In this document: one piece after another, positions 45,728 through 53,642 of the stretch
Position numbering within the stretch: position 1 is the first letter of the stretch
How the letters are laid out: each line of letters starts with the position of its first letter
Assembly (NCBI GenBank): GCA_903642235.1
Contig: CAHJWL010000008.1
Span: 1-64,000 of the forward strand
Direction of reading: 5' to 3'
Source of the DNA: Acidobacteriaceae bacterium
Lineage (GTDB): Bacteria; Acidobacteriota; Terriglobia; Terriglobales; Acidobacteriaceae
DNA length: 64,000 bases
The notes under the pieces: model-generated
Told to the model about the DNA's origin: nothing
Databases searched by the model: none
What the model saw: the letters and a program-made list of their open reading frames with translations, nothing else
Position numbers and translations under genes: made by a program

Positions 45728-47041
45728 ATGGCCGTCTCCATGCAATCCGCCAGCCCCGCCCTCGACACCCACCTCGAATCCACCAACGTCCGAGCCATGT
45801 CGATCGCCACGGTGCTCTTCTTCATGTGGGGCTTCCTCACCTGCCTGAACGACATCCTCATCCCCCACCTCAAGTCCATCTTCGAGCTCGGCTTCGCCCA
45901 GGCCATGATGGTCCAGTTCGCCTTCTTCTCCTCCTACTTCGTCTTCGCGCAGCCCGCCGGCAAGGTCGTCGAGTGGATCGGCTACAAGCGCACCATGGTC
46001 GCGGGCCTGCTTGTGATGGCCGCCGGCGCCCTGCTCTTCGTCCCCGCCGCCTCCATCGCCTCCTTCGAGCTCTTTCTTGGCGCGCTCATTGTCCTCGCCG
46101 CCGGCATCACCGCCCTCCAGGTCGCCGCCAACCCCTACGTCGCCAACCTCGGCCCGGCGCGCACCGCCTCTTCCCGCCTCAATCTCTCGCAGGCCTTCAA
46201 CTCTCTCGGCACCACCGTCGCGCCCTTCTTCGGCGCCGCCGTCATCCTCAGCAGCTCTACGCTCGCGCCCGGCAAACTCCACTCCCTCTCCGCCGCCGCC
46301 CTCCAGACCTACCGCACCGAGCAGGCCTCCACCGTCCGCATCCCCTACACCGGCATCGCTCTCGCCCTCATCCTGCTGGCGATTGCCATCGCGGTGGTTA
46401 AACTCCCCAGCATGAGCTTCACCCAGGACATCCGCCCCGGCGAGCTCGACACCACCAGCACTCACGACAGCATCTGGCACCACCCGCAGCTTCTCCTCGC
46501 CGCAGGCGCCATCTTCCTCTATGTCGGCGCCGAGGTCGCCATCGGCAGCTTCCTCGTCAACTATCTCTCCCTCCCCGAGATCGGCAATCTCTCCGAGCGA
46601 GCCGCCGCCCACCTCGTCTCCTACTACTGGTTTGGCGCCATGATCGGCCGCTTCGCCGGCTCCGCCATCCTCACCCGCGTCCGCGCCTCCCGTCTGCTCG
46701 CGCTCGTCGCCCTCATCGCCGCCGCCCTCGTCGTTACCACCATGCTCACCCTCGGCAGCCTCGCCGTCTGGAGCGTCATCCTCGTCGGCCTCTTCAACTC
46801 CGTCATGTTCCCCAGCATCTTCACCATCGGCCTCGAGGGCCTCGGCCCCCTCACCAGCAAAGGCTCGTCCCTCATGGTCATGGCCATCGTCGGCGGCGCC
46901 GTCCTCCCCGTCGCCCAGGGCTTGCTCGCCGACCGCTTCGGCGTCCACCACGCCTTCATCCTGCCCGTCCTTTGCTACCTCTACATCGCCGCCTTCGGCC
47001 TCACCCGCAAGGCCAGCCCCCTCACCGCCACGACCAGCTAG
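45728..47041 (+). CDS. FucP/GluP-type sugar:H+ symporter (MFS)
   Basis: The 437-residue membrane protein has twelve TM helices and the FucP-family features: FFMWGFLTCLNDILIPHLK in TM1, AGITALQVAANPYVANLGP, and RLNLSQAFNSLGTTVAP. It brings a monosaccharide (fucose, glucose or galactose type) into the cell with protons. The start at 45728 has AGGAG ten bases upstream. It is divergent from the GH3 gene, so it may import the glucose released. Confidence 0.9.
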   Translation: MAVSMQSASPALDTHLESTNVRAMSIATVLFFMWGFLTCLNDILIPHLKSIFELGFAQAMMVQFAFFSSYFVFAQPAGKVVEWIGYKRTMVAGLLVMAAGALLFVPAASIASFELFLGALIVLAAGITALQVAANPYVANLGPARTASSRLNLSQAFNSLGTTVAPFFGAAVILSSSTLAPGKLHSLSAAALQTYRTEQASTVRIPYTGIALALILLAIAIAVVKLPSMSFTQDIRPGELDTTSTHDSIWHHPQLLLAAGAIFLYVGAEVAIGSFLVNYLSLPEIGNLSERAAAHLVSYYWFGAMIGRFAGSAILTRVRASRLLALVALIAAALVVTTMLTLGSLAVWSVILVGLFNSVMFPSIFTIGLEGLGPLTSKGSSLMVMAIVGGAVLPVAQGLLADRFGVHHAFILPVLCYLYIAAFGLTRKASPLTATTS

Positions 47042-47106
47042 CAACCCTCATCGAGAACTGGCACCGCCCATCGCCCATCTGCGAATTCACATTGGCGTTC
47101 CTTCCT

Positions 47107-47212
47107 TGCTTGTTATTCCGAGCCACCACGAGGAATCTGCTTCTCTACCGGGAACACCAGACTCACCGGGAACAATCGTTCCACCTCGGACCTCCACCAG
47201 CAGCCAATCAAC
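47107..47212 (+). repeat. Dispersed repeat, family B, left flank of blaI pair
   Basis: Starts TTATTCCGAGCCACCACGAG and continues GAATCTGCTTCTCTACCGGG, AACA..., CACCGGGAACAATCG, TTCCACCTCGGACC. The arms ATTCC and GGAAT are fully complementary. A copy with about 80% identity over 90 bases lies at 49026-49130, on the other side of the blaI-M56 gene pair. Confidence 0.85.
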
Positions 47213-47222
47213 AACACATCAT

Positions 47223-47286
47223 CTCCTAAGTTTTTAGTTGACAACTCGCCCCACCCGGGCCTACCGTTCTCCTAATTTATTAGGAG
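47223..47286 (+). promoter_or_regulatory. Promoter with two operator-like palindromes before blaI
   Basis: Two copies of a CTCCTAA...TTAG motif bracket a -35-like TTGACA (47238-47243). The first (47223-47237) contains CTAAGTTTTTAG directly before the -35 box. The second (47269-47286) is a perfect 18-base palindrome, CTCCTAATTTATTAGGAG, which also supplies the TAGGAG ribosome-binding site for blaI. BlaI-family repressors bind such dyads as dimers, so autorepression is likely. The -10 box is not clear (TACCGT near 47262). Confidence 0.75.
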
Positions 47287-47296
47287 ACGCGTCCTC

Positions 47297-47677
47297 ATGC
47301 CCCCGCCCGACAAGACCGGCCTCACCCGTCTCGAACTCAAAATCATGCAGGTCGTCTGGAAACACGGCCGGGCCACCGTCGCCGCCGTGCAGGAAAAACT
47401 CTCCCCGCCGCTCGCCTACACCACCGTCCAGACCATGCTCAACATCCTCGAGCGCAAGGGCAAACTCCAACGCGAGCTCCAGGGTCGCGCCTACGTCTAC
47501 ACCGCCACCGTCACAGAAGCCCGCGCCTCCGGCCAGAGCCTCCGCGATCTGATCGATCGCACCTTCGGCGGCTCCAGCGAAGAGCTCGTCATGAGCCTGC
47601 TCAAAAACCGGCAGATCAACGCCGAACAGCTCGCCAGCATCACCGAGCGCTTCCACAAGAAAACGGAGAAGTCATGA
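47297..47677 (+). CDS. blaI: BlaI/MecI-family repressor
   Basis: The 126-residue product has the penicillinase-repressor winged helix (about 8-75: LTRLELKIMQVVWKHG, AYTTVQTMLNILERKGKL) and a C-terminal dimerisation helix region. BlaI repressors are inactivated when a partner M56 membrane protease responds to a signal. The partner follows at once, with stop and start overlapping by four bases (ATGA). Two palindromes in its promoter suggest autoregulation. Confidence 0.92.
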   Translation: MPPPDKTGLTRLELKIMQVVWKHGRATVAAVQEKLSPPLAYTTVQTMLNILERKGKLQRELQGRAYVYTATVTEARASGQSLRDLIDRTFGGSSEELVMSLLKNRQINAEQLASITERFHKKTEKS

Positions 47678-49017
47678 GCGCCCTCACCGCCTTCGCTCTG
47701 GACTACTTCCTCAACTCCCTCTGGCAGCTGCCTCTGCTCTTCCTCTGTGGCTGGCTCGCCGCGCGCCTCCTCCACCCCCTGGGTCCCCTCGCTGAGCACC
47801 GCGTCTGGACGATGACCCTGCTGCTCGAAGCCGTCCTCCCCGCCTGTTCCCTCTCGCCGTCCTCCCTCTTCGCCCTGCTCGTGCGTTCTCTGCCGCACCA
47901 CACCCCTGCCCGAAACCCGGGCATCTCCACGCTCCTTGGTTCCGGCTCCGCTCTCGCCGCGCTGCATCTGCCCGTTTCGGTGCTCTCCATCGTCATGGTC
48001 TTCTACGGCCTCTTTCTCGTCGCAGTTTCTCTTCGCTTCATCGCACGGTCGCTCGCCCTCTCCTCTCTGCGCCACTCCGCGACTCCCCTTTCGCTCGCCC
48101 CGGAAAGCGCCGTCTTCTGGCATCGCTGCGCCGACCATTTCGCCGTCCACAACGCCACCCTCGCAACCTCCTCCCGTGTCGGTGCCCCGGTCACCTTCGG
48201 CCTGCGGGAACGTCTCATCCTTCTTCCCGGCCACATGCTCGACGGCCTCTCCAACGCCGATCTCCACACCGTCCTCGCGCATGAATTCGCCCACCTCTCT
48301 CGCCACGACTTCATCAAAAATCTCCTCTACGAACTCGTCGCGCTCCCCATCAGCGGCCATCCCCTGCTCTGGCTCACGCAGGCACGCCTCCAGCAAACCC
48401 GCGAGATCGTCTGCGACCAACTCGCAGCCTCGCTCACCAGCCGTCGCGAGTACGCCCGCTCCCTTCTGCGGCTCGCCTCCCTGCTCCTCAACGCACCTCC
48501 ACCCCCCGCACCGCACGCCATCGGAATCCTCGATGCCCACACGTTTGAAAGGAGACTTATGCACCTCACGGAATTACCCCGAACCGTTCATGGACTTCGC
48601 CGCGCTCTCCCCGTCGTCGCCTGTGTCGCCGTAGCGTTCGCCACATGCACCACCGCCCTCGCTCTGCGCGTCAACGTCACCGCACCCGCCGTGTTTTCCG
48701 GCGATGGCCCCTCAACCCCGGCCGCCCGTCCAGCAAAGGTCTCTGCTGGCGTTATGGCCGGCAGCCTCCTTACCCGCGTCAACCCGACCTACCCCCAGGC
48801 TGCACGAGACGCCAAGATTCAGGGTGCCGTCCTCCTCCACGTCGTCATCGGCAAGGACGGCACGATCGAGAATCTCCAGGTCCTCTCCGGCCCGAAAGAA
48901 CTGCGTGCCTCCACCCTCGATGCCGTCCGGCAATGGACCTACAAGCCCTTCCTCCTCAACGGAGACCCCGTCGAAGTCGAGACCACCATCACCGTCAACT
49001 ACTCCCTCCAGCCCTGA
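47674..49017 (+). CDS. M56 (BlaR1-like) membrane protease with TonB C-terminal domain
   Basis: The 447-residue product has TM segments at the N-terminus and near residues 95-125, the zinc-protease motif HEFAH (near 206) with downstream EIVCDQLA, another TM segment near 310-330, and a TonB-type C-terminal domain (about 355-445: VNPTYPQAARDAKIQGAVLL, VRQWTYKPFLLNG). It has no penicillin-binding sensor domain, unlike BlaR1. The arrangement suggests a sensor/protease for BlaI that also contacts a TonB-dependent receptor. A large receptor gene lies about 640 bases downstream. Confidence 0.88.
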   Translation: MSALTAFALDYFLNSLWQLPLLFLCGWLAARLLHPLGPLAEHRVWTMTLLLEAVLPACSLSPSSLFALLVRSLPHHTPARNPGISTLLGSGSALAALHLPVSVLSIVMVFYGLFLVAVSLRFIARSLALSSLRHSATPLSLAPESAVFWHRCADHFAVHNATLATSSRVGAPVTFGLRERLILLPGHMLDGLSNADLHTVLAHEFAHLSRHDFIKNLLYELVALPISGHPLLWLTQARLQQTREIVCDQLAASLTSRREYARSLLRLASLLLNAPPPPAPHAIGILDAHTFERRLMHLTELPRTVHGLRRALPVVACVAVAFATCTTALALRVNVTAPAVFSGDGPSTPAARPAKVSAGVMAGSLLTRVNPTYPQAARDAKIQGAVLLHVVIGKDGTIENLQVLSGPKELRASTLDAVRQWTYKPFLLNGDPVEVETTITVNYSLQP

Positions 49018-49025
49018 TCCCGCAT

Positions 49026-49130
49026 GGAGTGTCCTTCCGAGCCACAGCGAAGAACCTGCTTCTCTACCGGAAACACTCAACGCACCGGGAACAATCGTTC
49101 CACCTCGAACCTCCACTCCGAGTTCAGGCA
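49026..49130 (+). repeat. Dispersed repeat, family B, right flank of blaI pair
   Basis: CCGAGCCACAGCGAAGAACC followed by TGCTTCTCTACCGGAAACAC, and CACCGGGAACAATCGTTCCA. It is the second copy of the element at 47107-47212, in direct orientation, so the two copies bracket blaI and the M56 gene. Confidence 0.85.
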
Positions 49131-49172
49131 CCGCCGTCCCGCAAAGGTCTCTGCTGGCGTCATGTCCGGCAG
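49131..49172 (+). repeat. Duplicated fragment of the M56 gene
   Basis: GCAAAGGTCTCTGCTGGCGT at 49141-49160 is identical to 48733-48752 inside the M56 gene, and the match extends to about 30 of 32 bases. Translated, it reads RPAKVSAGVM in both. It is a short partial copy of the linker before the TonB domain, and the rest of that domain is not preserved. Confidence 0.7.
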
Positions 49173-49282
49173 AGACCCCCCGGCACCAACCCAGCTAACT
49201 CCTGGGCCGGCAGAGACCGATTCCCCTTCGTCCTCTGCTGCACCCGCACATGCCCGCCGCCGGCACCACCCTCTGCCGAAAC

Positions 49283-49301
49283 CTCGTCAAATGTTGACGA
49301 G
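49283..49301. promoter_or_regulatory. Inverted repeat upstream of the TonB receptor
   Basis: CTCGTCAA, three bases, TTGACGAG: a perfect 8-bp dyad about 355 bases before the receptor start. It could be an operator. It is followed by no T-run, so it is less likely to be a terminator. Confidence 0.4.
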
Positions 49302-49411
49302 CGGGAAGCCTCTGTTCGCAGGGTGAAACACCCCATCTCGAAGAAAACCCGCTCCTCGAAACGACCTCCGGACCCGTACCGTGCCCGAAGAGGTACACGC
49401 CATCGCCGCGA

Positions 49412-49441
49412 TTGACAGTGATCGGGCCAGAAGAGCACTAT
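49412..49441 (+). promoter_or_regulatory. Candidate promoter of the TonB receptor gene
   Basis: TTGACA (49412-49417), an 18-base spacer and CACTAT (49436-49441) form a fair sigma-70 type promoter about 215 bases before the receptor start. The rest of the gap 49173-49655 shows no supported gene. Confidence 0.4.
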
Positions 49442-49655
49442 CGTTTTGGCTCAGGCAGTCACTTGCCCGGAACCCTCTTTCGATGAGCCGCGTACGTTGG
49501 CCGTCTACGATGCGACCGCCCGCGACAGGGCCGCTTGCAGGGACCGCCCTCGCCAGATCGTCCGCGTAGGCGTCTTTCGCCAGACCCACCCTCGATCGAC
49601 TCACAAATCCGACACCCCCACAGCATCGTCCGCACCACCCTTCCGGAGGCTATCC

Positions 49656-52600
49656 ATGAAGCACCCCCTACCGCATCGCCGCACCAGGCGTCTCAGCCTC
49701 CAGGCCGGCCTCGCCGCCTCAGGTCTCGCCCTGCTCGCCACATCCGCATCCGCCCAGTTCCGCGCCTCCATTCAGGGCACGGTCACAGACTCCACCGGAG
49801 CTATCATCCCCAACGCCGCCCTCACCCTGCTCGACACCGACACCAACCGCACCATCACCGCCACCTCGAACGCCAGTGGCGTCTTCAACTTCAACGCTCT
49901 CGCCCCCGAGCACTACACCCTCACCACCACCGCCCAGGGCTTCCAGAAGAACGTCATCGCCAACGTCCCCATCAACCCTGACGAGGCCAGCTCGGTCAAT
50001 GTCACGCTCGCGCCCGGCGACACCACCACCATCGTAAACGTCCAGGGCGACCAGGTGCCCGCGCTCGACACCGAAACCGCCACCATCTCCGGCAACATCT
50101 CCGACAATCAGATCCAACATCTTCCCTCGGCCGGCCGCGACGTCTTCCAACTCGCCCAGCTCGCCCCTGGCGTCTTCGGCGATGGCTCCCGCGCCGCCGG
50201 CGGTGGCACTGCCGATATCCCCGGCAAGCAAGGGCCCGGCGGCTCTGGCTCTGGCACGGGTATCTTTGCCACCGAGAACGGCCCGCAAATCAACAGCAAC
50301 GGCGGCCAGTACGAAACAAACGGCATCACGATCGACGGCATCTCCACCGTGTCCGCCGTCTGGGGCGGTACCTCCGTCATCACCCCGAGCGAAGACTCCG
50401 TCGGTAACGTCAAGGTCGTCTCCAACCAATACGACGCCGAGAACGGCCGCTTTTCTGGCGCCGGTATCCAAATCACCTCGAAGACCGGAACCAACCAGTT
50501 CCACGGCTCGGCCTTCTTCCGTGCCCAGCGTCCTGGCCTAAACGCCTACCAACGCTACAACACCTCCGGCACCTATAACCCTGGAACCCCCGCAGAACGT
50601 GGCCTGCTCCGAGACACCGAGCGCGCCAACCAGCTCGGCGGCTCCATCGGCGGTCCGATCTGGAAAAATCGCCTCTTCGCTTTCTTCGCCTATGAAGAGC
50701 AGCGCAACAACTCCTCAGCCACCGCCAACACCTGGTATGAAACCTCGCAGTTCCGCGCCGCCTCTCCGGCCGACAGCATCGCCAAGGTCTACAACACCTT
50801 CAATGGCGCTGCTCCCGTAAATGGAGGCCTGATCAATCAGACCTGCGCCACCGTCGGTCTGGTCGAAGGCACCAATTGCAGCACCATCGCCGGTCAGGGT
50901 CTAGATATCGGCTCTCCCCTTCGCTCCGCGCGTGGCACTCAAGATCCAACCTACGCCAGTGCGTCCAACCCCGGCATCGGTGGCGGTCTTGACGGTAGCC
51001 CTGACATCGCCCTCTATCAGACCCGCAATCCCACCAGTCAGGTCGGTCAGCAGTTCAACGGTCGCCTCGACGCCGACGCGACCAAGAAGGATCACGTCGC
51101 CTTCGCCATCTACTGGGTCCCTCTGACCACCACCAGCTTTCAAGGCACCACACGGTCCTACAACCTCTACCATCACGATCAGATCAACGACGCCTACTCC
51201 GGCATCTGGATTCACATCTTTTCGCCCAGCCTGCTGAACGAGGCTCGCTTCAACGATGCCGGCTGGCGTTGGAATGAGATCGCCACCAACCCACAGGAGC
51301 CCTTCGGTCTCCCGCAGTCCAACATCGCCCCCTTCGGCAACACGCAGTCCAACACCCCCATTCTCGGCAACATCCAGAACGGCAGCTTCGCCTTCTTGGG
51401 CGCACCCGGACCCTCGCAGTTCAACCAGCACACCTACACCTACAAAGACGTCGCAACCAAAGTCGCCGGCAATCACACCATCAAGTTCGGCGGCGATCTC
51501 ACCCGCCTCTACTACCTCAACAGCCCTACCTACTCTGCCCGGCCCGCGTACAACTTCCTCAACATTTGGAACTTCCTCAACGACGCGCCATGGAAGGAGA
51601 CCGGCAGCTTCCTCAACGCAACCGGAACACCCGGCGTCAACCGTCAGGATACCCGTGTCAATCTCTGGGGTGGCTTCATCCAGGATGCGTGGAAAGCTAA
51701 ACCGAACCTCACATTGAACTTCGGCCTTCGCTACAACTACTTCGGCTCCTATTACTCCAAGGAGAACAACCTCGGCGTCGTCCAGTTCGGTCCCAGCTCG
51801 GCTACCACCTACACCGGCCTCAATATTCGCCAGGGCGGCAGTCTCACCACCCCGCAGACCGCCAACGTCGGTCCGCAGTTCGGCTTTAGCTATGCTCCTG
51901 AAGGATTGCGCAATCGCGTAGTCGTCCGTGGCGGCTACGGTCTCAACTTCAACCAGAGCGAGATCGCCATTCTTGGCAATGGCGGCAGCAACCCTCCCTT
52001 CGTCTTCCCCGCTGATTTTGAAAACACCACTGCCACCGGCCCGATTGATTCGCGCATTATTTACGGCGCTCCGGGTGGCAACTCCGTCTTCGGCTATCCT
52101 CCGAACGCCAACGCCATCACCCCGGTGAACGCCGCCGGTCTGCCAACGAAGGGCGGCATCGGCGTCACCGCCTTTCAGGACCGGCAACCGACCATCTACT
52201 CCCAGCACTTTTCGCTTGATACCGAGATCGACCTCGGCCACCAGCTTGTCGCCACCGTCGGCTACAACGGCTCAGTCACTCGCCATCTCATCGTTCAGTC
52301 GAACCTCTTCGTCAATGCCTTTGCCAACGGACAGGCCTTCAATCCGCTGCTGACCGGTGTCGACTACTATGCCAACACCGGCAACTCCAACAACAACTCC
52401 CTGCTCGTCGGCCTCAAGCACAACCTGAGCCGCGACTTCCAGTTCGACGCCGAGTTCAACTATTCAAAGACCATGGACACCGGATCAGGACCGTACTACG
52501 AGGATCCTTACCCCTACCGCCCCGACCTTGCTTACGCCAAATCCGATTTCAACTTCGGCAAGGCCCTCAAGGTCTACGGACTCTGGCAGCCACACCTCTG

Positions 52601-53210
52601 GCATGGAAACCAGCTCATCGGTCAGGCCCTGAACGGCTGGTCGTTCTCCGGCATCTACAACATGCACACCGGCTTCCCCTTCACTCCCACCTATAACTCC
52701 TCAAACTCGCTCTACTATGCCGGAAGCGGCTATGGTCAGCTCCGCCCCGCTAGCTACAACGGCGGCGCAGGCAAGATCCGCAGCAATGAAGCCTACAAGC
52801 AGGGCAAGCCAAACCTGAACTTCCCTGACGCCGGCCCCAATGAGCCCTACTTCACCAACCCCAACAATGGTGTCAACACCGTCGTAACCGGGGTCGCTGC
52901 AGGCGCAACCACAACCACCAACTTCTACAGCCTGCCCCAGCTTCCAGGCGTCTCACGCAATACCTTCACCGGGCCCGGCTACCTCGACCTGGACGCCACC
53001 GTCACCAAAGCCTTCGGTTTCAACCCCGGTCGCTTCGTCGGCGAGCACGCCTCCCTAGAAATCCGCGCCGACGCCTTCAACCTCCTCAACAACGTCAATC
53101 TCGTTCCAAGCAGCGTCGATATCAGCTACCAGAGCAGCAAGACCTTCGGCCAGGCAAATGCCGCCCTCTCCGGCCGTACCGTCAATCTCCAGGCCCGCTT
53201 CTCCTTCTAA
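49656..53210 (+). CDS. Oar-like TonB-dependent outer-membrane receptor
   Basis: The 1184-residue product has a signal peptide (ending ALLATSASA-Q), a carboxypeptidase-regulatory-like domain (about 35-115: ASIQGTVTDSTGAIIPNAAL), a plug with GRDVFQLAQLAPGV and GGQYETNGITIDG, and a long beta-barrel ending QARFSF. Receptors of this Oar type are common in Acidobacteriota and take up glycans or other large solutes. The start at 49656 has GGAGG six bases upstream; the longer frame is rejected. GH39 and GH144 genes follow, which suggests a glycan ligand (inference). Confidence 0.92.
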   Translation: MKHPLPHRRTRRLSLQAGLAASGLALLATSASAQFRASIQGTVTDSTGAIIPNAALTLLDTDTNRTITATSNASGVFNFNALAPEHYTLTTTAQGFQKNVIANVPINPDEASSVNVTLAPGDTTTIVNVQGDQVPALDTETATISGNISDNQIQHLPSAGRDVFQLAQLAPGVFGDGSRAAGGGTADIPGKQGPGGSGSGTGIFATENGPQINSNGGQYETNGITIDGISTVSAVWGGTSVITPSEDSVGNVKVVSNQYDAENGRFSGAGIQITSKTGTNQFHGSAFFRAQRPGLNAYQRYNTSGTYNPGTPAERGLLRDTERANQLGGSIGGPIWKNRLFAFFAYEEQRNNSSATANTWYETSQFRAASPADSIAKVYNTFNGAAPVNGGLINQTCATVGLVEGTNCSTIAGQGLDIGSPLRSARGTQDPTYASASNPGIGGGLDGSPDIALYQTRNPTSQVGQQFNGRLDADATKKDHVAFAIYWVPLTTTSFQGTTRSYNLYHHDQINDAYSGIWIHIFSPSLLNEARFNDAGWRWNEIATNPQEPFGLPQSNIAPFGNTQSNTPILGNIQNGSFAFLGAPGPSQFNQHTYTYKDVATKVAGNHTIKFGGDLTRLYYLNSPTYSARPAYNFLNIWNFLNDAPWKETGSFLNATGTPGVNRQDTRVNLWGGFIQDAWKAKPNLTLNFGLRYNYFGSYYSKENNLGVVQFGPSSATTYTGLNIRQGGSLTTPQTANVGPQFGFSYAPEGLRNRVVVRGGYGLNFNQSEIAILGNGGSNPPFVFPADFENTTATGPIDSRIIYGAPGGNSVFGYPPNANAITPVNAAGLPTKGGIGVTAFQDRQPTIYSQHFSLDTEIDLGHQLVATVGYNGSVTRHLIVQSNLFVNAFANGQAFNPLLTGVDYYANTGNSNNNSLLVGLKHNLSRDFQFDAEFNYSKTMDTGSGPYYEDPYPYRPDLAYAKSDFNFGKALKVYGLWQPHLWHGNQLIGQALNGWSFSGIYNMHTGFPFTPTYNSSNSLYYAGSGYGQLRPASYNGGAGKIRSNEAYKQGKPNLNFPDAGPNEPYFTNPNNGVNTVVTGVAAGATTTTNFYSLPQLPGVSRNTFTGPGYLDLDATVTKAFGFNPGRFVGEHASLEIRADAFNLLNNVNLVPSSVDISYQSSKTFGQANAALSGRTVNLQARFSF

Positions 53211-53251
53211 GCACGATCTCGGGTCTGCAACACAACTCGTTACAAAATCAG

Positions 53252-53279
53252 GAGGGGTGCACCTTCGGGCGCACCCCTC
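53252..53279 (+). terminator. UUCG-loop hairpin after the TonB receptor gene
   Basis: GAGGGGTGCACC, loop TTCG, GGCGCACCCCTC (one mismatch) forms a very stable hairpin 41 bases after the stop. There is no T-run, so termination may need Rho, or the hairpin may protect the mRNA 3' end. Confidence 0.7.
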
Positions 53280-53286
53280 TCGTCCC

Positions 53287-53585
53287 AAGCCGCATCGTCA
53301 TCCCGCAGAGACCTATTCTCGCCTCTGCCTTTCTTGCTTATAATCCGTAGGCATCTGCTCCTCGCCTCTGCCTTTCTTCGTTGTCATCCCGTAGGGATCT
53401 GCTTCTCGCCTTCGCCTTTCTTGCTTATCATTCGTAGGATTCGGCTTCCTTCTTGGTTGTCATCCCGTAGGGATCTGCTTCTTCTCTGCCTTCCTTCGTT
53501 GTCATCCCGCAGGACCTGCTTCTTCCTCTGCCTTCCTTGGGTTGTCATCCCGTAGGGATCTGCTTCTCGCTTCTCTGCTTCTCGC
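53287..53585 (+). repeat. Array of family A repeats, about 7 units
   Basis: Units of 35-45 bases with three full cores (TTGTCATCCCGTAGGGATCT near 53381, 53458 and 53547) and several decayed ones (TTATAATCCGTAGGCATCTG, TTATCATTCGTAGGATTCGG). Linkers are pyrimidine-rich (CGCCTCTGCCTTTC). All are + oriented, between two + strand genes. Confidence 0.9.
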
Positions 53586-53642
53586 CATCACCCTCCCATG
53601 AGGAACAGCTCCCGAGTACCATCAAGAGCAAAAAGGAACACC

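Noticed and set aside
45476..47044. 522-residue minus-strand reading frame across the symporter gene
   Set aside because: It is Gly/Glu/Asp-rich antisense shadow of a clear FucP-like gene, caused by high GC at third positions.
49024..49326. 100-residue frame downstream of the M56 gene
   Set aside because: It consists of the family B repeat and the short M56 duplication followed by low-complexity sequence, with no start context.
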